64,000 nucleotides of DNA, taken from contig NZ_MWWV01000003.1 in assembly GCF_002259645.1 (NCBI RefSeq), forward strand, positions 124,001 to 188,000, given 5' to 3'. Position 1 is the stretch's first letter; the number at the start of each line of letters is the position of its first letter. Made by a program: the position numbers and the translations under genes. Positions 44,752 to 54,056 of the stretch are shown piece by piece. The notes beneath the pieces are model-generated. The model saw only the letters and a list, made by a program, of their open reading frames with translations. It was not told the DNA's origin and did not search any database. Source of the DNA: Bifidobacterium tissieri. GTDB taxonomy: Bacteria; Actinomycetota; Actinomycetes; Actinomycetales; Bifidobacteriaceae.

Positions 44752-46101
44752 ATGAAGTTGAATCGCGTGTTCAAGGCTGTCGCGGTGGCTTCTGTCCTGG
44801 GTCTGGCTCTGACCGGATGCGGTGGCGGCAGCGACTCCGCGGCTTCCGGAAGCTCCGATGCCTTCGACAAGAACGCCAAGACGGAGATCACCTTCGCCGG
44901 TTGGTCCCTGAGCTCCACCCCTGAGTTCCAGACCCTCGCCGACGCCTTCATGGCCAAGTACCCGAACGTCAAGGTGAACGTCAAGGAATACTCCGCAGAC
45001 GACTACGACAAGCAGCTGACCGCCGATATCTCCTCCGGCGCCCAGCCCGACGTCTTCCCGATCAAGAACCTGCAGAAGTACTACACGTACTCCCAGTCCG
45101 GTGGTCTGGCCGAGCTCAACGACATCGCGGACACCTACAAGTCCGACAAGAACATCGACATCTCCAACTACGAGCTGGACGGCAAGTACTACGCCATGCC
45201 GTACCGTCAGGATTCCTGGGTTCTCTTCTACAACAAGGACATGATGGAGAAGGCCGGCGTGGCCACTCCGGACGGCACCTGGACGTGGGATGACTACACC
45301 AAGGCCGCCGAGGACCTCAAGACCAAGCTCCCGGCTGCCGGCTACGACGCCAACTCCGTCTACCCGATCTACCAGCACAACTGGCAGTCCGTGGTTCAGG
45401 CCTTCGCCCTGGCCCAGACCGGCTACAAGCCCGACACCAACTTCTTCAAGGCCAAGTTCGACTACATGAAGCCGTTCTACGAGCGTGCCCTGAAGTGGCA
45501 GGACGAGAAGCTGACCATCGACTGGAACACCTCCAACTCCACCGCCGTCCAGTATCAGGCCCAGTTCGGTACCCAGAAGGCCGCCATGATGCCGATGGGC
45601 ACCTGGTACGCCGCCACGCTGGTGAAGCAGCAGAAGTCCGGTGACGCCGACCAGTTCACCTGGGGTATCGCTCCGATCCCGCAGAACCCGGATACCAAGA
45701 GCTCCGACAAGCCGGTGACCTTCGGTGATCCGACCGGTCTGGCCGTCTCCTCCAAGTCCACCGGTCAGAAGCTGGCCGCTGCCAAGGAGTTCGTGAAGTT
45801 CTGCGCCGGTGAAGGCGGTGCTGAGGCCCTCGCCAAGATCGCTACCACCCCGGCCTACTTCTCCGACGCCGTTGCCCAGACCTACTTCTCCGTGGACGGC
45901 ATGGCTACCGATGACCTGACCAAGAAGGCCTGGCAGGAGCACGACACCAAGCCGGAGAACCCGGTTGGTGAGGGCTCCGATACCATCATCTCCCTGCTCA
46001 AGGATGCCCACTCCTCGATCATGACTGAGACCGCCTCCGCGAACGACGCGCTCGCCAAGGCGACCCAGGACATCAAGGATCAGGGTCTGGTCACCGAGTG
46101 A
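44752..46101 (+). CDS. ABC transporter sugar-binding lipoprotein
   Basis: 449 residues. The signal peptide ends in lipobox ALTGC (Cys23), followed by a Gly/Ser-rich tether. The family-1 solute-binding fold shows in TEITFAGWSLSSTPEFQTLADAF, SSGAQPDVFPI, GKYYAMPYRQDSWVLFYNKDMM and KAAMMPMGTWY. It captures an oligosaccharide or glycoside outside the membrane for the two permeases that follow. ATG 44752 follows AAAGGAAG. Base composition is typical of highly expressed genes (many CTG/GCC/AAG codons). Confidence 0.93.
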   Translation: MKLNRVFKAVAVASVLGLALTGCGGGSDSAASGSSDAFDKNAKTEITFAGWSLSSTPEFQTLADAFMAKYPNVKVNVKEYSADDYDKQLTADISSGAQPDVFPIKNLQKYYTYSQSGGLAELNDIADTYKSDKNIDISNYELDGKYYAMPYRQDSWVLFYNKDMMEKAGVATPDGTWTWDDYTKAAEDLKTKLPAAGYDANSVYPIYQHNWQSVVQAFALAQTGYKPDTNFFKAKFDYMKPFYERALKWQDEKLTIDWNTSNSTAVQYQAQFGTQKAAMMPMGTWYAATLVKQQKSGDADQFTWGIAPIPQNPDTKSSDKPVTFGDPTGLAVSSKSTGQKLAAAKEFVKFCAGEGGAEALAKIATTPAYFSDAVAQTYFSVDGMATDDLTKKAWQEHDTKPENPVGEGSDTIISLLKDAHSSIMTETASANDALAKATQDIKDQGLVTE

Positions 46102-46107
46102 TGACAC

Positions 46108-46137
46108 TTGGCTCCCGCCTCTGACAGCGGGAGCCAA
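46108..46137 (+). terminator. Intra-operon hairpin after the binding-protein gene
   Basis: Perfect 11-bp stem TTGGCTCCCGC / GCGGGAGCCAA with no T-run. Such hairpins often stabilise the binding-protein part of the message relative to the permease part (known for other ABC operons; inference here). Confidence 0.6.
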
Positions 46138-46304
46138 ATCCACCTCTCTTCATATCTCTCCTATTTCCTCTTTCTTCCACAGGCGCGGTCCTGGCTCATA
46201 ACCCGGGCCGTGCCTTTTCAATGCCATAAATCGATCGCGAACCGCACAAAACACAGAAAAACGAACAACAACATGAGCGGTTCAAGCGAAAGGAGTCAGC
46301 GGTC

Positions 46305-47264
46305 ATGTCCCACACGGCTGCCCAGGCCGATTCGAAGACGGCCACTCGCGGGGGCGGAAACAAGCCCCAGCACAACACGGGGAAGATGTCGAGCGCGGCT
46401 ATTTCGCGACGTAACTTCCTGCATGGCGTAGCATTCATCACGCCGAACTTCCTCGGATTCATCTTTCTGATTCTCATCCCGGTCTGTGTGCTGTTCTACA
46501 TCGCGAACACGCGTTGGAGCGCATTCGGCGATCCGGTCTGGACAGGTGCCACCAACTGGAAGCGTCTTACACGCGATAGCGTGTTCCAGGATGCATTCTG
46601 GAACACCATCTACTACTCTGTCGTCCACATCCCGCTGACGCTGATCATCGCCTTCGGTCTGGCGGTGCTGCTCAACTCCAAGCTCAAGGGACGCGCCTTC
46701 TTCCGTACGGTCGCCTTCTTCCCCTACATCACCTCGATCGTGGCCGTCGCCCAGGTGTGGAACATGCTGTTCGACGCCAGGAGCGGTGTGATCAACCAGT
46801 TCCTCGGCATCTTCACTGACAACGTGCCCGGCTGGCTCGGATCCACCACGTGGGCAATGCCCGCCGTGATCATCGTGGCCACGTGGCGTGAGGCCGGCTA
46901 CTTCATGATCCTGCTGCTCGCCGGTCTGCAGACCATTCCGAACGAGCTCTACGAGGCCGCCGAACTCGACGGTGCCAACGCATGGCAGCGTTTCTGGAAG
47001 GTCACCGTGCCCTGCATGCGCCCCACCCTGTTCTTCGTGATGGTCACGCTGACCATCGGCTCCTTCAAGATCCTTGATCTTACCTTGGTCATGACCAACG
47101 GTGGACCTGGTACCAGCACCCTCGTGCTTGCGCAATACGTCTACCGTGTGGCATTCGAACGCAGCGACTTCGGCTACTCCAGCACGGTCTCGCTGGTGCT
47201 GTTCGCGCTCTGCATGGTCATCACTCTGATTCAGTTCTGGTACAACAACGCTAAGGAGAAGTGA
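46305..47264 (+). CDS. ABC sugar transporter permease (MalF/UgpA type)
   Basis: 319 residues with six membrane helices after a ~45-residue cytoplasmic N-tail. The EAA loop that contacts the ATPase reads ELYEAAELDGANAWQRFWKVTVP. ATG 46305 has AAAGGAG upstream with a spacing of about 9 nt. No ATPase gene is in the locus, so a shared MsiK-type ATPase elsewhere is expected, as is common in bifidobacteria and streptomycetes. Confidence 0.93.
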   Translation: MSHTAAQADSKTATRGGGNKPQHNTGKMSSAAISRRNFLHGVAFITPNFLGFIFLILIPVCVLFYIANTRWSAFGDPVWTGATNWKRLTRDSVFQDAFWNTIYYSVVHIPLTLIIAFGLAVLLNSKLKGRAFFRTVAFFPYITSIVAVAQVWNMLFDARSGVINQFLGIFTDNVPGWLGSTTWAMPAVIIVATWREAGYFMILLLAGLQTIPNELYEAAELDGANAWQRFWKVTVPCMRPTLFFVMVTLTIGSFKILDLTLVMTNGGPGTSTLVLAQYVYRVAFERSDFGYSSTVSLVLFALCMVITLIQFWYNNAKEK

Positions 47265-47265
47265 G

Positions 47266-48159
47266 ATGACTGCACAGACTGCATTCCCGAACGCGGTCAG
47301 CTCCGCCGACGTTCCCTTCAACAAGAAGCCCACATCGCCGGGTAAGATCATCGGCACAATCATCGGCTATGTCGCCATGATCCTGTGCTCCCTGTTCGTC
47401 TTGCTGCCGTTCATCTGGATGACCCTCGCTTCCTTCAAGCCCAACAACGAGGTCTTTCTGGTTCCGATGAAGTGGCTGCCGAGCGTGTGGCACTGGGAGA
47501 ACTACATCAACATCTGGTCCGACTCGAACATGCTCGTCTGGGTGGGCAACACCGTGTTCTTCGCCATCTGCGTGACGTTCCTGCAGGTGTTCACCGGTTC
47601 GTTCGCCGCCTACGGCTTCTCCAAGGTCAAGTTCCGTGGTCGCAACGTGCTGTTCCTGATCTACATCGCCACCATGGCCGTGCCGTGGCAGGCCTACATG
47701 ATCCCGCAGTTCAAGATCCTGTCCGCGATCGGTCTATCCGATACCCGTTGGTCCATCATCCTGCTGCAGGCGTTCGGTGCGTTCGGTGTGTTCATGATGA
47801 AGCAGTTCTACGACACCATCCCGGAGGAGCTTTCGGAGGCCGCCCGACTCGATGGTCTGTCGGAGTTCGGCATCTACCGTAGGATCGTGTTGCCGTTGTC
47901 CGGCCCGTCGATCGCCGCCCTGGGTATCATCACCTTCACGAATACGTGGAACGACTACATGGGTCCGTTGATCTACCTGCGTAGCCCCAGCCTCTACACC
48001 ATCCAGCTTGGTCTGAAGACGTTCATCTCGCAGAACTCCGCGGATTACGCCATGATCATGACCGGCTCCGTGATGTCGGTGATCCCGATCCTGATCGTCT
48101 TCCTCATCGGTCAGAAGCAGTTCATCGAAGGCATCGCAACTTCTGGTATGAAGGGCTGA
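47266..48159 (+). CDS. ABC sugar transporter permease (MalG/UgpE type)
   Basis: 297 residues, six membrane helices. EAA loop: ELSEAARLDGLSEFGIYRRIVLP. It begins one base after the previous permease's stop, with AAGGAG inside that gene's end. It pairs with the upstream permease to form the channel. Confidence 0.93.
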   Translation: MTAQTAFPNAVSSADVPFNKKPTSPGKIIGTIIGYVAMILCSLFVLLPFIWMTLASFKPNNEVFLVPMKWLPSVWHWENYINIWSDSNMLVWVGNTVFFAICVTFLQVFTGSFAAYGFSKVKFRGRNVLFLIYIATMAVPWQAYMIPQFKILSAIGLSDTRWSIILLQAFGAFGVFMMKQFYDTIPEELSEAARLDGLSEFGIYRRIVLPLSGPSIAALGIITFTNTWNDYMGPLIYLRSPSLYTIQLGLKTFISQNSADYAMIMTGSVMSVIPILIVFLIGQKQFIEGIATSGMKG

Positions 48160-48169
48160 GCCGTTATGC

Positions 48170-48188
48170 GACAGTCCAGTGGACTGTC
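48170..48188. repeat. 19-bp palindrome, third copy of family C
   Basis: GACAGTCCAGTGGACTGTC, one base different from the copies at 26440 and 26563; it lies 11 bp after the permease stop. Confidence 0.75.
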
Positions 48189-48197
48189 GCATAGGCT

Positions 48198-48641
48198 CAG
48201 GCGAAGGCCGCCCGCCAAGGGCGGCCGAAGCCAGCAAGGCGGAATCCGAAGGATTCTCCATAATTGCAGGACTGAGCCGTTGGCGATCAGGCGAAGGCCG
48301 CCCGCCAAGGGCGGCCGAAGCCAGTAAAGCGGAATCCGAAGGATTCTCAACTCTTGCAGGACTGACGGGCACAAAGTCGACTGCCCGTCAGGCGAAGGCC
48401 GCCAGCCTTCTCTCCATAACACCAAACTCGTCCTTCAGACTCCTCCCAAATAAGGAATCCGAAGGACCTCAAATCCTTCTTTCCAGACCTTTTCCCAAAG
48501 AAAACGGAAACCGAAGGACCTCAAAATCTCATCACCCTTCCCGACTCCAACCAATCCATCAAAGAATCCGAAGGACATCACCCCCTCACTCCTCAGCTTT
48601 CCAGCAAGCGAAAACCGAGGAGTCCGAAGGACCTCAAATCC
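48198..48641. repeat. Decayed direct-repeat field
   Basis: Three copies of a unit beginning CAGGCGAAGGCCGCC start at 48198, 48288 and 48389 (the first two are a ~90-bp near-identical repeat with inner hairpin GCCGCCC/GGGCGGC; the third is truncated). Then come four copies of GGAATCCGAAGGACCTCAAA-like words at 48454, 48506, 48563 and 48619, spaced 52-57 bp. The GGAATCCGAAGGA word is also inside the first two units, tying the two parts together. Confidence 0.8.
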
Positions 48642-48916
48642 CACTCCCAGCTCTCCCTATGAAGAGCTGCAAAACCTTACCCCACGGCGGTCCCACTCCC
48701 ACACCCGCCCCCCATTCTTCCCCTCCCGAATCAATCGCGCAGCCGTGTTTCTTCCTTCCTGTGGCTGCGTCGGCCGTTTGCGAAGACCGCCTGCCAAATC
48801 GGCCTTCGCAAACGGCCTTTTCCATATCCGTCACATCACCCGACCCGCACGCGCCCTCGTCCACCCCACCTTTCCCCAGTCCACCCACCCATCCACCTCA
48901 ACCTTGAAGGAGTACC
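48642..48916. other. Intergenic stretch, C-rich, before the YesL-like gene
   Basis: It holds a hairpin around GGCCGTTTGCGAAG...CTTCGCAAACGGCC (48771-48820), a possible terminator ahead of four T, and a strand-biased CCC-rich run. No gene is supported. Confidence 0.5.
48771..48824 (+). terminator. Hairpin with T-run upstream of the YesL-like gene
   Basis: GGCCGTTTGCGAAG and CTTCGCAAACGGCC are exact complements, followed by TTTT. It may end transcription arriving from the ABC operon. Confidence 0.65.
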
Positions 48917-49810
48917 ATGACGGCCATGGCAGAAAACACTCCACAGAAGCAGTCGTCCTCGAATTTCGCCGGCACGTTCCTTACGGTCGCGAATTCCATC
49001 TTCGTTATCCTGGCACTTGGATGGTGCTCGTTGGTGGGCATGCTGCCGCTGCTGCTGGTCTCCGGATTCGTGCACGATCTTTCGTACTACGCGCTGTATC
49101 TGGTCGCCCTTGCGCTGAGCACGCCGGGCATCGCCGCCCTGTTCGCCGTCTTCCGCGATCAGCCCACGCTGTTCTCGGGCAATTCCGCGCTGCGCGCCAA
49201 GGTGTGGCAGGACCATGCCGGCGAGAAGGATTTCCCGCCGGACTGGATCGCCCGTCCGTATGTGGATCCGAACCACAACGCCGCCGTGATCAGGCCGTAT
49301 TTCCGCGCCTACGCCCGTGTGTTCGTCCGTTCGCTGATCATGGGCTTCACGTTCGCTCTGCTGGCGTTCTGCTTCCTGTACAACATGCAGATCTTCGCGC
49401 AGATGCCGTTCGGCGTGTATGTGACGCCGATGCTGGCCGTGTGCCTGGTGTTCCTCGCGCAGGCCTGGCTGATCTCGCTGGTGCTGGTGGCCGAGTATCC
49501 GAAGGCGAAGTGGCTGGTCACGGTGAAGAACGCGGTGATGCTGTCGGTTCGCCGTTTCTACATGATCATCGTGTCGGGCATCGTGCTGGCGGCGTTCGGG
49601 TTTGCGCTGGTCACGTGGAGTCCGATCCTGTTCCTGCTGCTCGGCACCGGTGTGGTCGGCTACATGCTGTGGGCGTCGGCCCGCTGGCAGGCGGATAAGC
49701 TGTTCGTGCTCATGGCCAATGAGAGCAAGGACAAGCGCATCATCGACATGTACAGCGCGCAGAGTCGCGGCAACAACTTCTTCAACGCCCAGTCCGACTG
49801 GCAGCAGTGA
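48917..49810 (+). CDS. YesL-family (DUF624) membrane protein
   Basis: 297 residues, about five or six membrane helices (LTVANSIFVILALGW, LLLVSGFVHDL, ALYLVALALSTPG, FTFALLAFCFLYNM, LAVCLVFLAQAWLI and two near the C-terminus). YesL-like proteins of unknown biochemical role lie beside glycoside transporters in many bacteria. ATG 48917 follows GAAGGAG. The next gene starts 47 bp after its stop, so the two form a unit. Confidence 0.75.
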   Translation: MTAMAENTPQKQSSSNFAGTFLTVANSIFVILALGWCSLVGMLPLLLVSGFVHDLSYYALYLVALALSTPGIAALFAVFRDQPTLFSGNSALRAKVWQDHAGEKDFPPDWIARPYVDPNHNAAVIRPYFRAYARVFVRSLIMGFTFALLAFCFLYNMQIFAQMPFGVYVTPMLAVCLVFLAQAWLISLVLVAEYPKAKWLVTVKNAVMLSVRRFYMIIVSGIVLAAFGFALVTWSPILFLLLGTGVVGYMLWASARWQADKLFVLMANESKDKRIIDMYSAQSRGNNFFNAQSDWQQ

Positions 49811-49857
49811 TCACAGCCGATCGGTCATCACCAGCTACCACGATTCAGGGGGTCATC

Positions 49858-52650
49858 ATGGCATCATCCGCATCCGCATCATTCTCATCGCCGGCCACGC
49901 CGCAGTTTCCGGCCCCGTCGTCACCACTCGGCGCGGTGGATATCCGCATCGACGCCGAAGCTGTCGACAACGCCATCGCCAGCCGTCATGGTCTGACCTT
50001 CAAGGGCTTCGGCGTGCTGTCCGGCAACGCCACGTCAAGTCTGCTCATGGACTACAAGGCAGCCCATCCGGACGACTATTGGCGTCTGATCGAAACGCTG
50101 TTCGGCGGTCCGCGCCCGATCATGAACCTTGTCAAGGTGGAGATGGGCAACGATCGCAACAATTCCACCGGGCCGAACGTCGCCACCATGCGCGACCGCG
50201 ACGAATACCCGGCCGTGCGACGCGAGCCCGGCTTCCAACTCGCCGCCGATGCCCGCCGCTATCAGCCGCGGCTGCACGTAAGCATGCTGCGCTGGCACGC
50301 CCCCACCTGGGTGCGGTCGAACGACGACATCTACCACTGGTACAAGAACACCATTCTCGCCGTCTACCGCGAATACGGCTACATGGTCGACACGGTGAAT
50401 CCCGACGTAAACGAACGCACCGCCGATCTGGCGTGGGTGGCCGAATTCCGGCATCGCGTGGCCAACGACACGACCGGATTCATCGGCAACGGCCCGGATG
50501 ATCCGAACGCCGGGTTCCGTGACGGGCGTGAGCAGGAACTGTTCCGCTGCATCCGCGTGATCACGTCCGACGAGGAGACGACGGGCACATTCGGCGACGA
50601 TCTGGTGGCCGACCGGGAGTTGCGCGATACGATCGACATCGCCGCCTACCACTACAGCGTGCGCGACGACGACGAGGGCAATTTCACCCGTCTGGCGGAC
50701 GAATTCGACAAGGAGATCTGGAATTCGGAGGCGCAGGCCACGTTCTCGAATTCCGCCGATCGTCCGAACAACACGATGGACGATGGCCGTGGCGCCGGTC
50801 GTGTGGGCACCCGTCTGGGCGGCATCGGCTCGCCGCTGGAAATGGGAAATACGATCATCAAGGGCTTTGTGAAGTCCCGTCGTACGAACGCGATCTATCA
50901 GCCGGCCATCGGATCGTTCTACGAGGGTCTGGAGTATTCGCATAAGGAGCTGATCTCCGCACGTGACCCGTGGAGCGGCTGGATCTACTACGACGCCGGT
51001 CTGACCGTGTTGGAGCATTTCTGCCGATTCGCGGAACTGGGCTATGACGATCGTGCGTGGCGCGCGGTGCCCGAGGCGAGCGTATGCGAAGTGGATGGCA
51101 ACAATCCGGTGTGCGGCGCCCGTCATGGCGAGCCGTCCGCGCTGACGCTGGTGTCGCCCGACGCATCGAACTATTCCACGGTGATCGTGAACGACAGCGG
51201 CTACGAGCGCGTCTACCGCATCGAGGCGCGTGGATTCGCCGGCGAGGGCCGTCCGCTGCACGTGTGGCGGACGCGCGCCGCCGAACCGGGCCGTGCGTAC
51301 GACAGCGACTATCTGCAGGTCGTCAACGCGGTCGAGCCGGCGAACGGTGTGTGCACGATCGTGGTCGAACCGTGGTCGGTGGTGACCGCCACCACGCTGT
51401 CGCCGGACGAGGTGCCCGCGGTGGGCGTGCCGCATACGGACGAGCGGACGCGCGATGTGCTCGATGTGGATCCGAACGGCACGCTGCTGTACGCCGACGA
51501 TTTCGACTACGCCGACCAGCCTCCGGTGGACGTGTTCAAATACGACGATCTGGTGAAGGATGACTACCTGACCAGTCGTGGCGGCGAAACGGGCGCGTCG
51601 GCGCGGTACACGACCGATACGAACGGCGCGTTCGAGGTCGTGGCCACCAATGTGCTGGTGGACAACGGCTATCTGACCGGTGACGCGTCGCGTGGCCATG
51701 GCGGTCATGTGCTGCGTCAGCAGATCGACTGGAACCACGCCGGCAACGCGTGGATCGAGGGCGATCCTCGTACGTCGATCGGCGACCTGCGGTGGGCCAA
51801 CTATCGCGTGGGCGTGGACGTGCTGTTCGAGGAGTATCCCGGTCGTGCGCCATACGTACTGATCGGCGCCCGCGAGATGGGCGGCTCCAAGTTCAGCACC
51901 GATCTGGCCGCATACGATTTCAAGCTGCGTGCCGACGGCGTGTGGCTGCTACGCAACTACGGCAACGAGGTGCGCCGCGGTCACGGCGTGGATCTTGAAC
52001 TCGACGGCACCGGATTCAAGACCGGATCGGGGGAGTGGAACCGCGTGGAGCTCGAAGTGGCCGCCGATACGGTCACCGTGTTCATCAACGGTGTGCGCGT
52101 GACCTCGTGGCGCGATCCGCATCCGCAGACCGCGGGACGTGTGCAGTTGGGCACCAGTTTCGACCATGTGCTGTTCGACAATCTGCGTGTGGAACGACTG
52201 CCCGGATTCGCGCCGTATTATCGTCATCTGATCGACGACATGCATATGACCTCGTGGGAGGGGAGTCGCGACGACTGTGCCGAAGACGTCGACGAATGCG
52301 ATACCACGGTGCCGGTGCTCGAATACTCCGGCGAATGGACGCACGACAACGGCAAGGGCATGTACACGTATCAGCGCACCGAATCGGTGGCGCTCGCGGC
52401 CGGCGCCTCGGTGAGCCTGACGACCGACGGTTCCGGCGTGGACCTGTTCGGTCCGAGTGACGGCAGCGCGCGACTCAACGCCTACGTGGACGGCGTGTTG
52501 GTACGGTCCGGCATGACCGTGCACCCCACTACGGCATCGCTGCGCACCGCATTCCAGCTGCGTGGGCTACCGGCCGGTACGCATCGCATCACGTTCGCGC
52601 TCGCGGACGGCAGCACGCCGTTCACGCTTGACGCGGTCGGCGTGCTGTAA
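49858..52650 (+). CDS. GH59-like glycosidase (galactocerebrosidase family), intracellular
   Basis: 930 residues. After a ~30-residue Ser/Pro-rich tail comes a TIM barrel resembling GH59: LTFKGFGVLSGNATSSLLMDY, NLVKVEMGNDRNNSTG, LRWHAPTWV, candidate acid/base Glu186 in DVNERTADL, and nucleophile Glu291 in WNSEAQATF. A small beta-sandwich and a ~200-residue laminin-G-like domain follow (from RGGETGASARYTTD; VLFEEYPGRAPYVLIGAREM), then a C-terminal beta domain. No signal peptide is seen. GH59 members cleave beta-galactose from galactosylceramide or related glycosides. ATG 49858 follows AGGGGG; a GTG at 49807 overlapping the previous stop is possible but lacks a site. Confidence 0.75.
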   Translation: MASSASASFSSPATPQFPAPSSPLGAVDIRIDAEAVDNAIASRHGLTFKGFGVLSGNATSSLLMDYKAAHPDDYWRLIETLFGGPRPIMNLVKVEMGNDRNNSTGPNVATMRDRDEYPAVRREPGFQLAADARRYQPRLHVSMLRWHAPTWVRSNDDIYHWYKNTILAVYREYGYMVDTVNPDVNERTADLAWVAEFRHRVANDTTGFIGNGPDDPNAGFRDGREQELFRCIRVITSDEETTGTFGDDLVADRELRDTIDIAAYHYSVRDDDEGNFTRLADEFDKEIWNSEAQATFSNSADRPNNTMDDGRGAGRVGTRLGGIGSPLEMGNTIIKGFVKSRRTNAIYQPAIGSFYEGLEYSHKELISARDPWSGWIYYDAGLTVLEHFCRFAELGYDDRAWRAVPEASVCEVDGNNPVCGARHGEPSALTLVSPDASNYSTVIVNDSGYERVYRIEARGFAGEGRPLHVWRTRAAEPGRAYDSDYLQVVNAVEPANGVCTIVVEPWSVVTATTLSPDEVPAVGVPHTDERTRDVLDVDPNGTLLYADDFDYADQPPVDVFKYDDLVKDDYLTSRGGETGASARYTTDTNGAFEVVATNVLVDNGYLTGDASRGHGGHVLRQQIDWNHAGNAWIEGDPRTSIGDLRWANYRVGVDVLFEEYPGRAPYVLIGAREMGGSKFSTDLAAYDFKLRADGVWLLRNYGNEVRRGHGVDLELDGTGFKTGSGEWNRVELEVAADTVTVFINGVRVTSWRDPHPQTAGRVQLGTSFDHVLFDNLRVERLPGFAPYYRHLIDDMHMTSWEGSRDDCAEDVDECDTTVPVLEYSGEWTHDNGKGMYTYQRTESVALAAGASVSLTTDGSGVDLFGPSDGSARLNAYVDGVLVRSGMTVHPTTASLRTAFQLRGLPAGTHRITFALADGSTPFTLDAVGVL

Positions 52651-52653
52651 GAG

Positions 52654-52692
52654 CCCTAGTGCAGTCGCAGTGAACCCCTAGTGCAGTCGCAG
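52654..52692. repeat. Short direct repeat spanning the LacI gene's stop codon
   Basis: CCCTAGTGCAGTCGCAG occurs at 52654-52670 and 52676-52692, 22 bp apart. The second copy encodes the last residues and stop of the minus-strand LacI gene; the first repeats them in the gap. Confidence 0.75.
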
Positions 52693-53853
52693 CAGATGGA
52701 TGTCCGACGACGCGGGGCCGGTGCTGGCGCGCGGAATGAACGTCGATCTGAGGAACTTCGTCGTCGGCATGGCCGACTCGGCCTGTGCGTGACGCAGCTG
52801 CGCGATGATCTCGTCGACCGCCTGCTCGGCGGGTTCCTTGCGCGGCAGTCGCACCGTTGACAACGCCGGGTCCACCAGCGAACTGATCGGGGTGTCGTCG
52901 ATGCCGATCACGCTCACCTCTTCCGGTACGCGCATGCCCTTGGCCTGCAACGCCTTGATGAATCCGATGGCCACGATGTCGTTGTATGCGATCACCGCGG
53001 TTGTCGGATTGTGCATGAATTCGTCGGAATACCGGTATCCGCCGCTGTACGACGGCGCATTGGAGGAGATGCGGCGCAGTCGCATGCCCGCCTTCGAGCA
53101 GTACTGCGACAGCACGCGCCAACGTCGGCCATCCTGCCATGACGCCTCGGGGCCGGACAGATACGTCAGCTCGCTATGACCTAGTTGCATCAGATATTCC
53201 ACGGCCTCGGCCACGCCCTGCTGCGCGTCGGGGACGATTGAATGCACGCCGCGAATGGGCCTGTTCAGTACGATCAGCGGCTTGATCTCGGCGAGTTTGC
53301 GAATCGTGGCATCGGAGGAGCGCGACGACGCGAGGATCAGTCCATCCACATGATGCATGGCCAGCTTCAGCGCCTTGCGTTCGATCAGATGCGTCTCCTC
53401 GAAATCGATGATCAGCAAACCGAATCCCTTGCGCAGACACTGATGCTGCGCGCTTTTCACGTAGTCGGCGAAGATCGGATTGCCCAGATCGGCCACGGTG
53501 ATGGCCAGCAGTCCGTTGAGCTGATCGGAATCGTTCATGTTCAGCGAAGTGATCGCCTTTGCGCGATAGCCGAGACGATCGGCGGCGTCGCGGATACGTC
53601 GTGCGGTTTCCGCGCTCACGCGGCCCGGTCGCGCGAACGCACGCGACACCGTGGATGGCGATACGCCCACCGCCTTGGCCACGTCGCGGATCGTGGCCAT
53701 CTTGCGCCTACCTGTGCCGCCCGTGCTGGCGTGATCGCTGGCGGTATCGGTGTCATCGGGGCCGTTCATGCCGGCGTCGGCGGTCTTCGGGTCGGCGATA
53801 TCATGATCTTCGGCGGTCTCGTTGCCGTCGTTGGCATCCATCGGTGAGTTCAT
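52678..53853 (-). CDS. LacI-family repressor, probably of hexuronate genes
   Basis: 391 residues, of which the first ~50 are an acidic extension (many Asp/Thr). The HTH is MATIRDVAKAVGVSPSTVSRAF, the hinge GYRAKAITSLNM, and the ligand domain includes DLGNPIFADYV, DGLILASSRSSD and VIGIDDTPISSLVDP. It is divergent from uxaC, so it most likely controls glucuronate or galacturonate use. The first Met (53853) lies about 10 nt from GGAG. An alternative is Met52, directly at the HTH (MATIRD), without the extension. Confidence 0.87.
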   Translation of the reverse strand: MNSPMDANDGNETAEDHDIADPKTADAGMNGPDDTDTASDHASTGGTGRRKMATIRDVAKAVGVSPSTVSRAFARPGRVSAETARRIRDAADRLGYRAKAITSLNMNDSDQLNGLLAITVADLGNPIFADYVKSAQHQCLRKGFGLLIIDFEETHLIERKALKLAMHHVDGLILASSRSSDATIRKLAEIKPLIVLNRPIRGVHSIVPDAQQGVAEAVEYLMQLGHSELTYLSGPEASWQDGRRWRVLSQYCSKAGMRLRRISSNAPSYSGGYRYSDEFMHNPTTAVIAYNDIVAIGFIKALQAKGMRVPEEVSVIGIDDTPISSLVDPALSTVRLPRKEPAEQAVDEIIAQLRHAQAESAMPTTKFLRSTFIPRASTGPASSDIHLLRLH

Positions 53854-53927
53854 TAATGTTCACTCCTGATCGTTGTCTACTGTTTCCTTACTTTACCGGT
53901 CTGCATCAAAGTTCTCCATCAGTCGCA

Positions 53928-53951
53928 TTATCGGAACGATGTGCACGATAA
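53928..53951. promoter_or_regulatory. Candidate operator between lacI-type gene and uxaC
   Basis: Inverted repeat TTATCG...CGATAA with a 12-bp gap, in the 203-bp divergent region. This is a visual match only. Confidence 0.3.
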
Positions 53952-54056
53952 AACCGTCACCGATGCCAAACGTCGGCAAATAGTGGCAACATCATGATGC
54001 GCGGCGTCCTCAATCCGATAATCGAAATGGAGGATATAGCAAACAAAGGAGTTTCC

